This document shows, in pieces, positions 52,401-64,000 of a stretch of 64,000 bases of DNA. The notes beneath the pieces were generated by a model. It did no database searches. It was not told the DNA's origin and saw nothing but the letters and a program-made list of their open reading frames with translations. This stretch comes from Rallus limicola (taxonomy: Eukaryota > Chordata > Aves > Gruiformes > Rallidae). Each line of letters starts with the position of its first letter. Position 1 is the stretch's first letter. A program made the translations under genes and the position numbers. Location: NCBI GenBank assembly GCA_022605955.1, contig JAKCOZ010000014.1:10484001-10548000 (forward strand), written 5' to 3'.

Positions 52401-55400
52401 TTTTAAAATGCCTGTTGACTTCAATAATGGGATTATGTTGTACAGCTCTGCAAAGGCAAATGGCTAGACTCACTGTAGCTACCTTTTCATTCATTTTTGA
52501 TGACCACCAGTGGGGCCTGATTAGGACAGAAGAGCAGCTGTGGTGTGATGATGGATACCAAGCTTTCTTTGATGCAGGCAGCTGGATGACCTCCAGATTC
52601 CTAACTTTAAACACCTCACCCTTCTTTTCAGCTTCCCCATGTCCAACCCTACAGCAGGCAGTTGCAATGATGATGTTTATATCATCTGGTTTTAACTATC
52701 AGAGTAGCTCAGTTAGGTTAAGGTAGAAGATATGACTTGTATTTCTCTACCTCTGCCAAAACAAGGTGAAAATGTCAATGTGTGCAATGCAGTACATACA
52801 TGAGGACAAAGGAGAAAGTGTTTAAAATATACTGTTATGTGTAATAGCAAATTATTATTAATTAATATTGCAAAATGTTCTCTGTTAGAGGACAACCTTA
52901 GAAGTGGTTATTATGCATTACCAGGATTTCTTTGACTTAGGTGGAGAGTGAGGCTGGTTAGTGGCATGCGAGACTCTGATGCTTTCCTTTATCTTTGGAG
53001 TAAGGGAAGGTAATTTATGCTCCTGAGACTTGCTGAGCCAGCTCTCTTCTTGTTTCTGGTGACGTGCACACTCATGCTGCCTTGCAGTGCTTTTCTCCTT
53101 GACCATCAGATGGCTCATTTGTGAACTGCCCTCAGACTGTTCAGTTCCAATCAGTTTCGAGTAGGATGCGTAACTGTCATCAGGAGGGAAGTGTCATATC
53201 ACGAGCCTAAGAATGTTTGGTATGGTAGAGCTGGGGGGAATGTAAGATGCTGATGCACTCACTGCATCCCTGGAGACTGAAAAGCAGCAAACCTTTTCTG
53301 AAGAAGCTGGCACAGACTTAACGAGCAAAAAGGTCTTGCACTAACCTGACCAAGTTGGGATGAAAATTCTGTAGAAATGATGAGCTGAAAAGATTCTGAC
53401 AACCAGGCAATTGATAATTGTCCTTCAGCAAGGTTAAAAAGAATTGTGAGCATCGCCTGGGTGTCCTGTTTTTATGTATGTCCATATGTGCTATTTCTTT
53501 CACATTTCAGAAAGATTTATCAAATTAGACCCATAAGCTGCTGAAGTTCAGACCAATTTTATTTTGGAATAGAGTTTCTATTAGAAAGAATAACTTTCTT
53601 CTAAGTTATCTATGAACACTTTTAATTGCAATTTGTTTATATTATTCTTCCACAAAAATGCTTTCTTCTACTTACAACTAAGCCCACATGCATAAGAGGG
53701 AAACAAGTGTGAATTAATTGAAGCAAGACAATGTGTTTCATTAAGCTAAAATTAATAAGTGATAAGTCAGCATACCTACATCGATGGTATCAGTGTCTTT
53801 TTTGATGTAAATACATACTCCAAAAGGTTTTAAGTTATTAATCAGTTTAATATAAGTAATGGGGTGAAAGATTAATAAGTATCTTGATCTGTTCATGAGA
53901 CAGATTCCAGAGAGTGATTATATGCAGTGATTATTGTATGGGCCAAATGCAGTTGTCCCTTCCCCTACAGACATAATTTATTTTAAGTACTGTGATACAT
54001 CTGAGCTGTCCGAGCTGCCACAAAATCTTTCCTTTCAGTGCCAGGGGAAATCTTGGATCCCAGAAAGGTGTCTTAATCCCACGGCACTATTGCATCAATA
54101 TAAGTATTAAGCTGAAATATTGAAACTATATAGATGTAATGAACAAAGGAGGAATCATAAAGTGTGTATCAGTGTTAAACATTTTCTCACTGTTCTCAAT
54201 GTGTAAGTATCTTAATTTCATTATAGCCCCTGTCAGCTGACTAGAGCTCTTACCTGCCCTATGCAGCAGCTCTGGAGTGTGCAGTCAGAAACAACTGTCT
54301 ACCCCCCCAAATTTTCTGTCCTCAAGTCTTATACCAACCTCTGTTCCACATTATTGAGTGTGACTTATCACTGGTTCTGGGTTTCCAGGCAGTTTTAAGT
54401 CAGTGTTTTTTATAAAGCTTTAAAGCTTAACTGGAATATTTACTGACAAAACTGTTTTTCCCCTATAGTGTTTGTATAAATGTGTTGCTTTCCACTAATT
54501 ATTACCTTTTTTTTTTTTTTCTTTCTGATGAATAAATAGTTCACAGACAGACTAATAGAATGTTGGCATAAAGACACAAAGATAAAATGTGTTCTCATCT
54601 GCATAGTGCATCTTGAGGAGGAGGATGCTGTCTGGCATAATCAAAAGAAACTCATTCATGGATACAAGGGCATATCTTGGTGTATTTTTAAATCCAAATA
54701 TACCTGCCATCATCTGGAAGGTGAATATTAACCATATAATGATACATGCAGCAACACTGGCTCCTGATGGAGCAGGGTGACACCAGGTTTTTACTCCTAT
54801 ATACCTCCCCTCAATGTGTACTGTGATGTCAGGGGAGAGGGGCTTGGTTTATATGGGAAAACCTCGGATTAGGACTGATCTTTTTTCTTTTACATTTCTC
54901 TTTAAACATGATTACTCTGTATGTGCACATTAAATGAAAGTATTTCTTGGAGGCCTTATAGTGGTGGGGATTGTACTATTGTCCTTCCTTACTGGCTCCT
55001 AAAGCCACTGGTAAGACACAGTGAAGGACAGAAGGCAGAAGAAGTTAATAGCAGCATTCTGCATGTGCTTTGGCTAGACCACCCTGCACTGGGCAGGAAA
55101 AAATGTCTAGATAACCAGGTCCCCTTCTGGATCAGAATATCCAGTTTTATGAAGTGTGGAAAAAGCAATTTTCCTTCCTGCTGGGGTTGTATTGCTGTAG
55201 TCAGCTCTTGGAGGTTTGCGTCATGGGTGAATGGCTTTCCAAGAGCTGATCATTGTTTGTAGGTAGAAGGCATAGATACAGATTGACAGTTTGTTCTCTC
55301 ACAACAGGTCCTGTGCAAGCAGTTTTTAATGATTTCACTCCACCATGGAGAACAATGGAGAGAAGATAGGGTGTGATTTATAGCCAAGGACATACAAAGA

Positions 55401-56409
55401 AGCAAACATCGTTACCTGGTAGGAGCTCATTTGGTTTGGCTCTAGGTATGCTGTGCATATTAAAATAAGCAGGGTCATTTTATTACTCAAACACCTTGTG
55501 GGTATTTCTGTGGGTGATACCAGACAGAAAACAGAGGGGGAAAAGGAGTGGTCAGCGCTATTACAAAGCAATATACCCCAAACATCATTTGGTGCCTCTG
55601 CTGATAACGTAGCTCAGCTCACGATAAGGCTGCTGGTTCTTTCTAAGTGAGGGACTGGAAAGACTATCAGTCATGAGGATCAACAAAATTAATAACTCTG
55701 TGGCCCAAATGACATTGTAATGTTTGACATTAAAATGGCTTATAGCGACTGAGGTTGTTTTGTTTCTCTAGCTGAGCCTGCCACTAAGATCCTGATGTTT
55801 ATTTGAACAGTTGAAGCCAATCTGTCACCAGCGAAAGCTGTAAGTGGCGTGGCAGTGGTAAAGAGATATGGAAAGCAACGCTGCTGCTGTGAGCTTCAAA
55901 CATGACAAGATTTGTGATTGACAGAAAAGCGGAACAGTGGCAGAATTCTCTGAGCTCTGTTATCTACACTTTTCTCTACTTCTGCTTCTCTGTATCTTGG
56001 TGCCTTTTATCGTTATCTTACTTTGCAACTGTACTATAGTGTCCAGTGTTGCAGCTTTTTGTTCACACAATTTTGTCTGGTTTTCTGTCCTTTTAGAATA
56101 TGTTCCCCTAATTTTATTGAAATCAGAATAAAAAAGATACTAGTATTTATATTTTATACTTATATGCAGGTATAATTAAGAAAGAGGAAATATGGAAGCA
56201 GTATGTTGAAAAAGACTGTTTTAATGGATGTTCTGAGGTTCTTAGTTTATTTTGTGTGATTCAAATATTTGAAATTTAAGAACATTTGAAAAAATGCGAT
56301 GCTGTGAACAAATTTTCTTCAGTCTTAATATTTAAATCAATGAGAGAGAGCATACCATTTGGCATTATAAAATCATTGTGAAATGCTTGAATATTACTGA
56401 AAAAAGTAA
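52401..56409. other. Intergenic stretch without genes
   Basis: AT-rich sequence between CR1 copies. Short open frames at 52918-53118 and 53259-53503 on the minus strand have no recognisable family. A T-rich run lies near 54508-54521. No repeat is assigned. Confidence 0.75.
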
Positions 56410-56890
56410 TTAAGCTATTATGTCACCAATCTTGGTATCATCTTCAAATTTCATGAAGGTGTGCTCGATCCCCTCATCCATGTCATTGAAAAAGACACTA
56501 AACAGAACTGGTCCTGGTACTGAATCCTGAGGAACACCACTGGTGACCAACCTCCAGCTGGATTTAACTCCATTTACCACAACCAAGCTAGGAGAATGCT
56601 GTGTGAAACAGTGTCAAAGGCCTTACTGAGGTCTGAGTAGACAATTCCACAGCCTTTCCCTCATCCACTAGGTGGGTTACCTGATCGTAGAAGGACATCA
56701 GGTCAGTTAAACTGGATCTGCCCTTCCTGAACCTGTGCTTACTGGACCTGATCACCTGGTTGTTCTGCATGTGCTTCATGATGGCATTCAAGATGATCTG
56801 CTCCATAACCTTCCCTGGAACCAAGCTCAGACTGACAGGTCTGTAGTTCCTTGGGTCCTCCTTCCACCCCTACTTGTAGATGGGTGTTGC
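56410..56890 (-). mobile_element. CR1 LINE internal fragment (reverse transcriptase region)
   Basis: On the minus strand the text runs through the CR1 reverse transcriptase core: RNYRPVSLSLVPGKVMEQII, IRSSKHRFRKGRSSLTDLMS FYDQVTHLVDEGKAVE, and after a gap [23 protein letters not shown], the YADD-type catalytic box region, here EDD. It lacks the 3' tail, so it is a piece truncated or broken at both ends, with internal deletions. Confidence 0.9.
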
Positions 56891-57612
56891 TAATGAGGAG
56901 GTAGTGAGAAAGTCTGCATTTGCCATAATAATTTTGCTACAGATGGTGTTTTGATGTGTATATCTTGGTGCTGACTTATTGTAGCTTCTCTGTGCCTCAT
57001 GAAAGCTCACTTTGCCTTTTTTTTTTTTGGTCCAGAAATCTTGCACCAAAGTACAACTATAGTTTCAAATTACCAGCTTACTGCCCATACATTTCAACTA
57101 TCTCTTTTCTGCAGTACAGCCTTCACATGGATTTTACCAGGAACTATGCTTTCTTCCTTTTATTTGTATTGTATTCTATCTGCCTATTCCCTCCCTTTTG
57201 GCTCTTTGATTGAGCTGCTATTTGCTGTCAGTTTACAATTTGGGGTAAATATGACTTTAACCCTAGAGCGGGTGCCTTCTTATGGACTGGTGGAATTTGG
57301 TACTGCTACTGTTTGTTAGAGGCAATAACACACCAATTGTTAAGATTCCAAAGATTGCTTTTCCCATTAATTAATATTTAAGTCCATAAATCATACAGAG
57401 CTTATAGCTACAAAGGAATAAAGTCCCAGAATGCTAAGGAAAGAATCCTGATCTAAATCTGGTAAAAAAGATTTTTCTCCCAAGCTGATCTTCAGCAAGG
57501 AGAGTAAGAGTCATCCTTTTTTTTTGGGGTTTTTTTTTTTTTTTTTTTCTTTCCTTTATGTACAGTGACAGACTAACACAAAATGACAGTCTAAGAAAAT
57601 ACCTGGCTTTAA
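56891..57612. other. Intergenic, between CR1 copies
   Basis: AT-rich sequence ending in T-rich runs at about 57517-57548. Nothing else is recognised. Confidence 0.75.
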
Positions 57613-58035
57613 GAATCACAGAATGGCAGGATTTGAAAGGGACCTCTGGAGATCGTCTAGTCCAACTCCCCTGCTAAACAGGATTAGCGTCTTGCACAGG
57701 ATGGCATCCAGGTGGGTTTTGAATATTTCTGGAGAAGGAGATTCCACAACCTCTCAGCCTGTCCCAGTGCTCTGACACCCTCAAAAAGGAAGTTTTTCCT
57801 CATATTGAGATAGAACTTCCTGTGTTCCAGTTTGCTCCCATTTCCCCTTGTCCTGTCATTGTGCAGCATTGGAAAGAGTCTGGCTCTGTGCTCTTGACAT
57901 CCACCTGTTAGATAATTGTAAGTATTGATTAGATTCCCCTCTCAATTGTCTCTTCTCCAGACTGAACAGACACAGCGCTCAGCCTTTCCTTATAAGATGC
58001 TCCAGTCAGCACCTTAATATGTTCCTCAAAAGGAG
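57613..58035 (-). mobile_element. CR1 LINE 3' fragment, minus orientation
   Basis: Starts on the plus strand with AAGAATCACAGAATGG, then GGACCTCTGGAGATCGTCTA, GTCCAACTCCCCTGCTAAAC and CCTTGTCCTGTCATTGTGCA, the CR1 subfamily with the TCTAGTCCAAC signature. The minus strand shows [20 protein letters not shown], an ORF2 C-terminal relic. Confidence 0.94.
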
Positions 58036-61000
58036 TCTGTTCTGATCCAAAGGGGGTTTTCCCTGTTATTTTATTCACTCCCCCTGCCCTTCCCTCACAA
58101 TAACACCAGGATCTAGCACACGAGCAGCTTCTATTGGTCTGCGAGGTTGTCTCTTCCCTCCTGTGACAAGATGCAGAGTGGAATACAGCTTTGATGTGGA
58201 AATGCCTCAGACTTTCATCTTATAATGAGCTCCCCCAAAGACCAAAAAAAAAATAAATTCTAAACTAAAAAGAAGCCACACTTAATTTAAATAAAAGGTT
58301 GCATTTCTATTTTTTTATATATATATATATATAAGGAAAACTTAAGACAACTTGAGAAAACAGAACAGAAAAAAGATTTATGCATTGCTCTCTTCTGGCC
58401 TAGCATCTCTTTACAGACAGATCCTGGATTTCAGCTGCTGAGTGTAGCCCCGTTCAGGAAGTTCTTCGCAGTCTTTCTGGAGCCAGGCTGTGTTTTGTTG
58501 TGAGTCTCATGTCTGTTCCTTTCTCTGGTCCCTCTGACTTTCTCTCTCTTGAGCATACTCAGTTATCTTCCATCACCTAGAGTGGGTTTCCTCCTCATCC
58601 AGTCTTTTCAGAGGAGCACAATGTGTAACTGAGAACACACAAGTAAAGCAAGTTCGGTCTGCTTTACTGTGTGGCCATATACTCCTCCATAGCAAGGGAC
58701 AATGGCAGAGAGAACTATAATGCCAAAGACATTAATTTCTAATAGTCTGCATGCTCTGTGAGTGTGCACACGTGTGTATCCGTGTGCATGGGTTTATGAT
58801 ACTTCCCAATAGTTGGTGACCCATTTTATTGGTTTCTCTGCTAATAATTAATTGAAGCAGAACTCTGAGCTATCAAAAGACAGCTTGCTCAGCTTTTCCA
58901 TTGTCTTTCTCACCAGAAATAGGGAAACCAGAAATAGCGAAAGTAGTGATGATAAAGGAAATCCAGTTTATGGTAAAAGCAATCTCAGTTTCACTGTCTG
59001 CCTTTGCGTGGTATCTCTCTGGCCGTCAGTCTCCTCACTCTGGCATGCTTTATAAAAACTTTCCTTGCAGAATATGCTGACATTCAAATCTAGTATTGCA
59101 GAAAAAGCCAATATTAGAACGGCCTTCTTTATACCTGTGCTTTTCTTCCACTTTGTTTTGAGCCTTCTCAAGCATGTTCTTTCAGACCTCGTATTAAAGA
59201 CTGCATAGTAGGTTCATTCAAACACCCTCCTCATATTCCAGCAGACCTTCTTTAGTTATCTGCTTGCACAGCATCTGAAAGCTGTGGAATGAATCTGAGT
59301 GGAACAACTTGCTCTCCCACTTCTCTTCTACCCTATGACAATTATTCTCATAGGTATTATTGTTGGAGTTACTAATAGTAGAGCTCCCTTTGTAAAACAA
59401 AGTTTCAGCATCATTCAGGAGAAGTGGGGCAAGTAAGTGCCTTACGATACTTCAGCGTTTTCACTTACCATCTATACTAGAACAAAATAATCTATTTAAA
59501 ATATGTGAATTACTGAAGTTCAAAGCTCTCTAATAAAATCCTAGTGTTACCTAATTAGTTTAATATTTAGTACCCATTTATATTACCTTAGGCCCAGATG
59601 TAGACCAGCAATCACAGCAATCGTCACTTGGTGGAGCCAGATTACTCTGCAAATTGAATGTGCTTTACAAATACTTTGCATAAAAGGTCTCAAAGGCAGG
59701 ATTTATAAATAGTATGTTGGAGAAATACAATAAAAAAATCTGGTATTTCAATAAATCCTTGGAGGAATTAGAAATTTTATAGCTTTGCTTTTAATTACTC
59801 TAGCACAGGAGAAGTAAAGGACTTGCTGGCTGAAGCAAAGGCTCTCTCCTTTTGCTGGAATATAATGGGAACACAGTGTAGGTATATTTGGTAATGTACA
59901 TGCAAATCTGTGAGGATGAAGTGGTAGCTGTGATTCTTGGTAAAATTTAAATAAATTCAAGTTGTTAATGCTAAATTGATTAACAGTTTGCATGTTCTAT
60001 TGCTTTATTTTGCTGCTAATATTTTAAACTTAGGCCAATTTTGTATGTCTCTTTTAAATATTCTTCATAAAATCTAGAAGGGCACCTTATGTATTTCTGG
60101 TGTAGAGAATAGAGCATTCTTATAGGGAAGCAAAAAAAAAAAAAGGGAGAGGATACCAAACTGTAAGCAGCTTCTCTGTTCTCTGCCAGGGATAGAGAAC
60201 ACTGAGTAGTTTTTCCTCACAATTTATTTTCTATCCATATGCATGGGACACTATTAAAAGAAGTGTCAACAGTAGAAGCACCTACTCATTCTGCATGGTG
60301 TTTACTGTGCAGACTGTAACAAAGAAAATGGGGAATTTAGGGTGCTGTCTGACATCGGGATACTCAGTAATCAGAGGTTACTTCTGAGAGCCTGTGTGTT
60401 TTCTGGCATTTTTGTGGCTTGTTTTACATAATTTTCTCTTTATTTAGTGTTTGTTTGCATTGAATCTGTGAAGGATAGATGCTTTTGAGGAGTTGTTCTG
60501 ACTAGCATATGAATAAAGTCTTAACACTTTCAGTATATTCCTTATACTTGTCAGATCTCATTTACCAGGAATAGACTCTGTCATTTGAGCTCCAGCCTTA
60601 TATTTTATTTCATAACGTATTGAGCACATGTCTCTTTCCTGGTTGGTGGCCATGTGTGCCAGAAGGACCTGGTCATCCCAGTCAGCCAGCTGTTAATGGT
60701 ATATCTGGCAACCAGGGATATAGAATAGGAGAGAAGCCACAACACTGGGGGAGAGCAGTTAAGGATTAGCCAGGTAGAGGGATCTGTGCTTTAAAAAACA
60801 AGTTAGAAGACAAAATTCCCAGTGATGTGTGGCATCACTGTCCCACACATTGTATGTCTTCACTCACAGCTCTCTGATGTATATTTAGAAGTTAATCTCC
60901 TTCCATGACCCACTGAGTCAGATGACAGTTGAGATTTTCAAGCCCTTTGAGATACTGGCAAACCCAGCACAGAATCTTCTTGTAACTCTTCCTATCCTAG

Positions 61001-64000
61001 TAAGAAAAAAGTGAGAGAGAACAGGAGATAATGCTGTTACAGCTTCCTAGATTTTACATACAGAATCATATTAGGAATACTATTCAAAACATCTAAGATT
61101 TTGTAAATAACTACATTTCCTCAGTTATTTCTGCATAGAACCCATTATTTCCCTGTGAAGGAAAGGAAAGCATGTATCATAAAAACAAGCCGTATTTCTA
61201 GAACATCTTAATTTATAACTGTAGGCAGCAACATGACTTAGGTAAAATTAAAAACTACAGTATTAGACCCCTACAAGAGAGAGAAAAAACAAGTATATTA
61301 AACTTGCACATAAATAACAGATCATAGTTTATGGAAAGACAGCAATGAAATTACTGGTGAAAAAGAACCAAGGTCAAACAGAAGAAAATGCCTGAAACAC
61401 CAAGGTGACTTTCCCACCTATAGAAGGACAGAATGGAATTTGTTAATACTGGAAGATGGAGTAGTGGCAGGATGAACATGGAGCATTGGTTTTGCATGCC
61501 CAGAATAGCTGGAAAGAGCCTTTGTAGTGACCTCTTTCTGGGTGATCACCCAGAACTGCTATTGCTCAGCCAAAATGATGAAAAGGGTTGGTTTGGATTG
61601 CTTTCCAGACAGCAAAGGCTATGAAGGCTTTCTTTTGTTTTTAACTGAATGGCTTTATTGCTTTTTTTATACTTTTGTTGGCACACTGGCCATTTGCATT
61701 TGGCTTCACCCCTTTTTGTGGGATAAGCACTACTCACCTCAGGTCATTCAGGATGTTTAACCTGCACAAGCAAGGGAGACAAATCTTTACTTTCTTTCTT
61801 TTTTTCAAGTTTGTGCTTTCCCTCTGTGATGCCATTTGAACAGCTGTATCTAACTCTGACAACAAGGGAGAAAAGTTCTCAGCTGAAAGGCTTTAAAAGT
61901 TCATTAATTTAATTTATTCTGCCTCTCCAAAGGAGATTTGAATTGTCATTGGAATAGTAGCTCTTATTTGTAGGTTTTTTTTCTCCCCTCTCCACCCCCA
62001 GGTTGAATTGGAGATGTACAACTAAAATCTATTTTCTAACTGGCATGCCTAGTTCCCTTCCTTTTGTATAAGCTACTTGATTTTATGTGCTCTTATTTCT
62101 ATTCAATTTATTACTCTGCTTTTTTACTATTCTCCCCATGGTTTTGTATCATCAGGAAATTTCACTTCTTACTGAACGCATCTTCATCCAGGTTAAAAGG
62201 GAGAGACAGTCAATCAGTCAGTAAATCCCTACTCTCCAAAAACACAGTCAGCACCAGCTGTAGCTCAATTAAACTCAACACTTGAATAGTTCACAAGAGA
62301 ACCCACACTTGTATACACACATTAATCAAATAAATTCATTTTCATCTGTAGTCGTATTCCAAATTTTCTGTTAATAGCTTGGACAGTAAAGTGTGGGCTG
62401 GAGATATGGGATGGAAGTAGCAGATAATTAAAACTTCTCAGCATAAGGCTTAAACTTAGGGTGTCCTGACATGCACGCTAAACAAGGTGTGTTGAAAGAA
62501 CCTTATTTATATGTATTTGGCATCCTCAAATGTTGAGGAACACTTCTGCTGAGTAATACAAGCAGCTTAGCTGTTTAGAATTGCTTGGCATGTTCCTAAT
62601 TTGAAAATAAAGAAAAAAATATTTTAGCTTTCACTTTTTTTCTAGGATGGCGAATGACACAGCATGTATAAAGAAGGCCGTTTCTCTGTGTATTCTTAAA
62701 TCAGCTTTAAAAACATTGCAAATCAAGTTATTGGGACTAAAGCCTCATTTAACATCCACTTGCATTTCTTATTTGTAAGCATATTAAAAATAGTTCATAG
62801 GAATACTTGGGAAAATTTGCATATAGCAATATGGGCTTAAGCCCCACTCATTCCATGTTAATAACACAATTAAGTTAAGACCTGATCATGAGACTGTACT
62901 ATATGGGCATCAGACCCCTACTGAAGAGCACTTCAGCTAAAAATTAGAAACAGTCAGTGGAGAATACAGGCCCTGTCAGGCTGTATTCTAACTTTCTAGT
63001 CATGTTAATTAAATCTGTTCTGAGCAGATTTCAGACAAGGTCAGGCTGGCCATGCTGATTGCTGTTTAGAACCTGTTCCAAGAGAAGCATTACTGCCACT
63101 GGTTGGGAATATTTTACTGAAATTACTTTTGTCATAAAAGACTAGTTGTTGAACTAAAGTATATTTAGCTTCATATAGGACAGCAATCTTGGCCCCATGC
63201 TAAAGAAAGATAAAGATGGACAGGTAGATTTAGCCCCAAACCATACCAGTCAAGTTCATAAACTTTTCTGGGATCAAGTCCTGGATTCAGTAAATACTCA
63301 TGTGTTTATAGATAGCATAGATACATAACAGCACCAATGGTAGAGAATAAAATCTACAGGCTGGTGCTCATGATACCTTAGAGAAAGGCATAGCCTGACA
63401 CCCCTTGTTTAGACCAGGTCAGAGAACACACTGAGCCTTCTCTGGGAGTGCCAGGGAAAGCATGCTTTCTCTTTGTGAAGCCCTTCAAGAAATTTTGGTT
63501 TCACACCAACATGGAGTGAAAAATGTTTCAGACCTGGAATTGCACTGAATGAGAAAACATTTCTTTCATAGCTGTAGTTGAAACACCTTGTTCTTTGCAG
63601 TCATGGGAAACTTTCTTGATGATGGATTAGTGTAGACACAGATGGGAAATGTTTTGCTTGTCACAGGCCATCAGCAATGATCCTTCCTCAGGCTGACAGC
63701 AATGATACGCACAGATCACTTCCCACACCCTCTGCAGTAGCTGTGTTAGATTGCCTGAAATGAAATCATGTGCTCTTTCACCGTCAGTTTCACCTTGCAC
63801 TAAAACATTCTTAGTTCCATGTAGGAAAGGTCCTAACCTGGGAACCTGGGGAGCTATTAGAGACACACTTCAGTAATGATGGCACCCTTCCTTCTTTTGC
63901 CTCATAGCCTGAGTGTACTGGCTCTTTGAGAGACACAGAAGTTTGTTCCAGAGATTGCTTAAATCAATAGGATCCTTTATACTGGCTTTATTGTCTATGG
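58036..64000. other. Intergenic stretch to the window end
   Basis: AT-rich DNA without recognisable exons, RNA genes or complete repeats. It includes a TA microsatellite at 58316-58333 and an A run near 60130-60144. In human the region beyond SGO1 is also gene-poor. Confidence 0.75.
58316..58333. repeat. TA microsatellite, intergenic
   Basis: About nine uninterrupted TA units after a T run. Confidence 0.9.

Noticed and set aside
52108..52614. 168-codon open frame on the minus strand
   Set aside because: Its C-terminal half is CR1 ORF2 text ([29 protein letters not shown]). It is a transposon relic, not a host gene.
56588..56824. Open frame with reverse-transcriptase-like protein
   Set aside because: It is the CR1 reverse transcriptase region of an inactive, broken copy. 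It is listed as a mobile element instead.

Overview
The window is vertebrate nuclear DNA, almost certainly from a bird. The evidence is two split genes with canonical GT-AG introns that match KAT2B and SGO1, several CR1 LINE 3' ends with the (ATTCTRTG)n tail typical of archosaurs, and two solo LTRs of an ERVL-like type that is widespread in birds. A neoavian species is plausible but cannot be shown from this sequence alone. KAT2B and SGO1 lie side by side, tail to tail, as on human 3p24.

Layout. 1-5833 is the 3' part of KAT2B intron 1; the GC-rich first exon and promoter lie upstream of the window. 5834-39446 (+) carries KAT2B coding exons 2-18 (17 exons, 2193 coding bases, 730 residues plus stop). 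They form one unbroken frame encoding the PCAF N-terminal domain, the GNAT acetyltransferase domain and the C-terminal bromodomain. The KAT2B 3'UTR runs to about 41190. SGO1 occupies the minus strand: its 3'UTR starts near 41580, its eight coding exons run from 47772 down to 42972 (1821 coding bases, 606 residues), and its CpG-island promoter lies at about 47950-48920. From about 49 kb to the end I see no gene, only intergenic DNA with a run of minus-strand CR1 fragments at 51-58 kb.

Function. KAT2B (PCAF) is a nuclear histone and non-histone lysine acetyltransferase of co-activator complexes. SGO1 (shugoshin) protects centromeric cohesin in mitosis with PP2A-B56. They are separate transcription units with facing 3' ends; no shared pathway is implied.

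The most interesting signals are around SGO1. A solo LTR in intron 5 is inserted exactly at the exon 5 splice donor, so the target-site duplication copied that donor to the far side of the LTR. A CpG-rich fossil CR1 3' end lies inside the SGO1 CpG island. An NF-Y/CHR-type G2/M promoter module lies just upstream, and exon 4 has two competing donors 11 bases apart, of which only the weaker keeps the frame. In KAT2B introns I note a perfect 17-bp inverted repeat with a one-base loop, a local duplication in intron 5, a C20 run just before exon 2, and a relic of an old CR1/L3-like LINE. I found no previously undescribed multi-gene system here.
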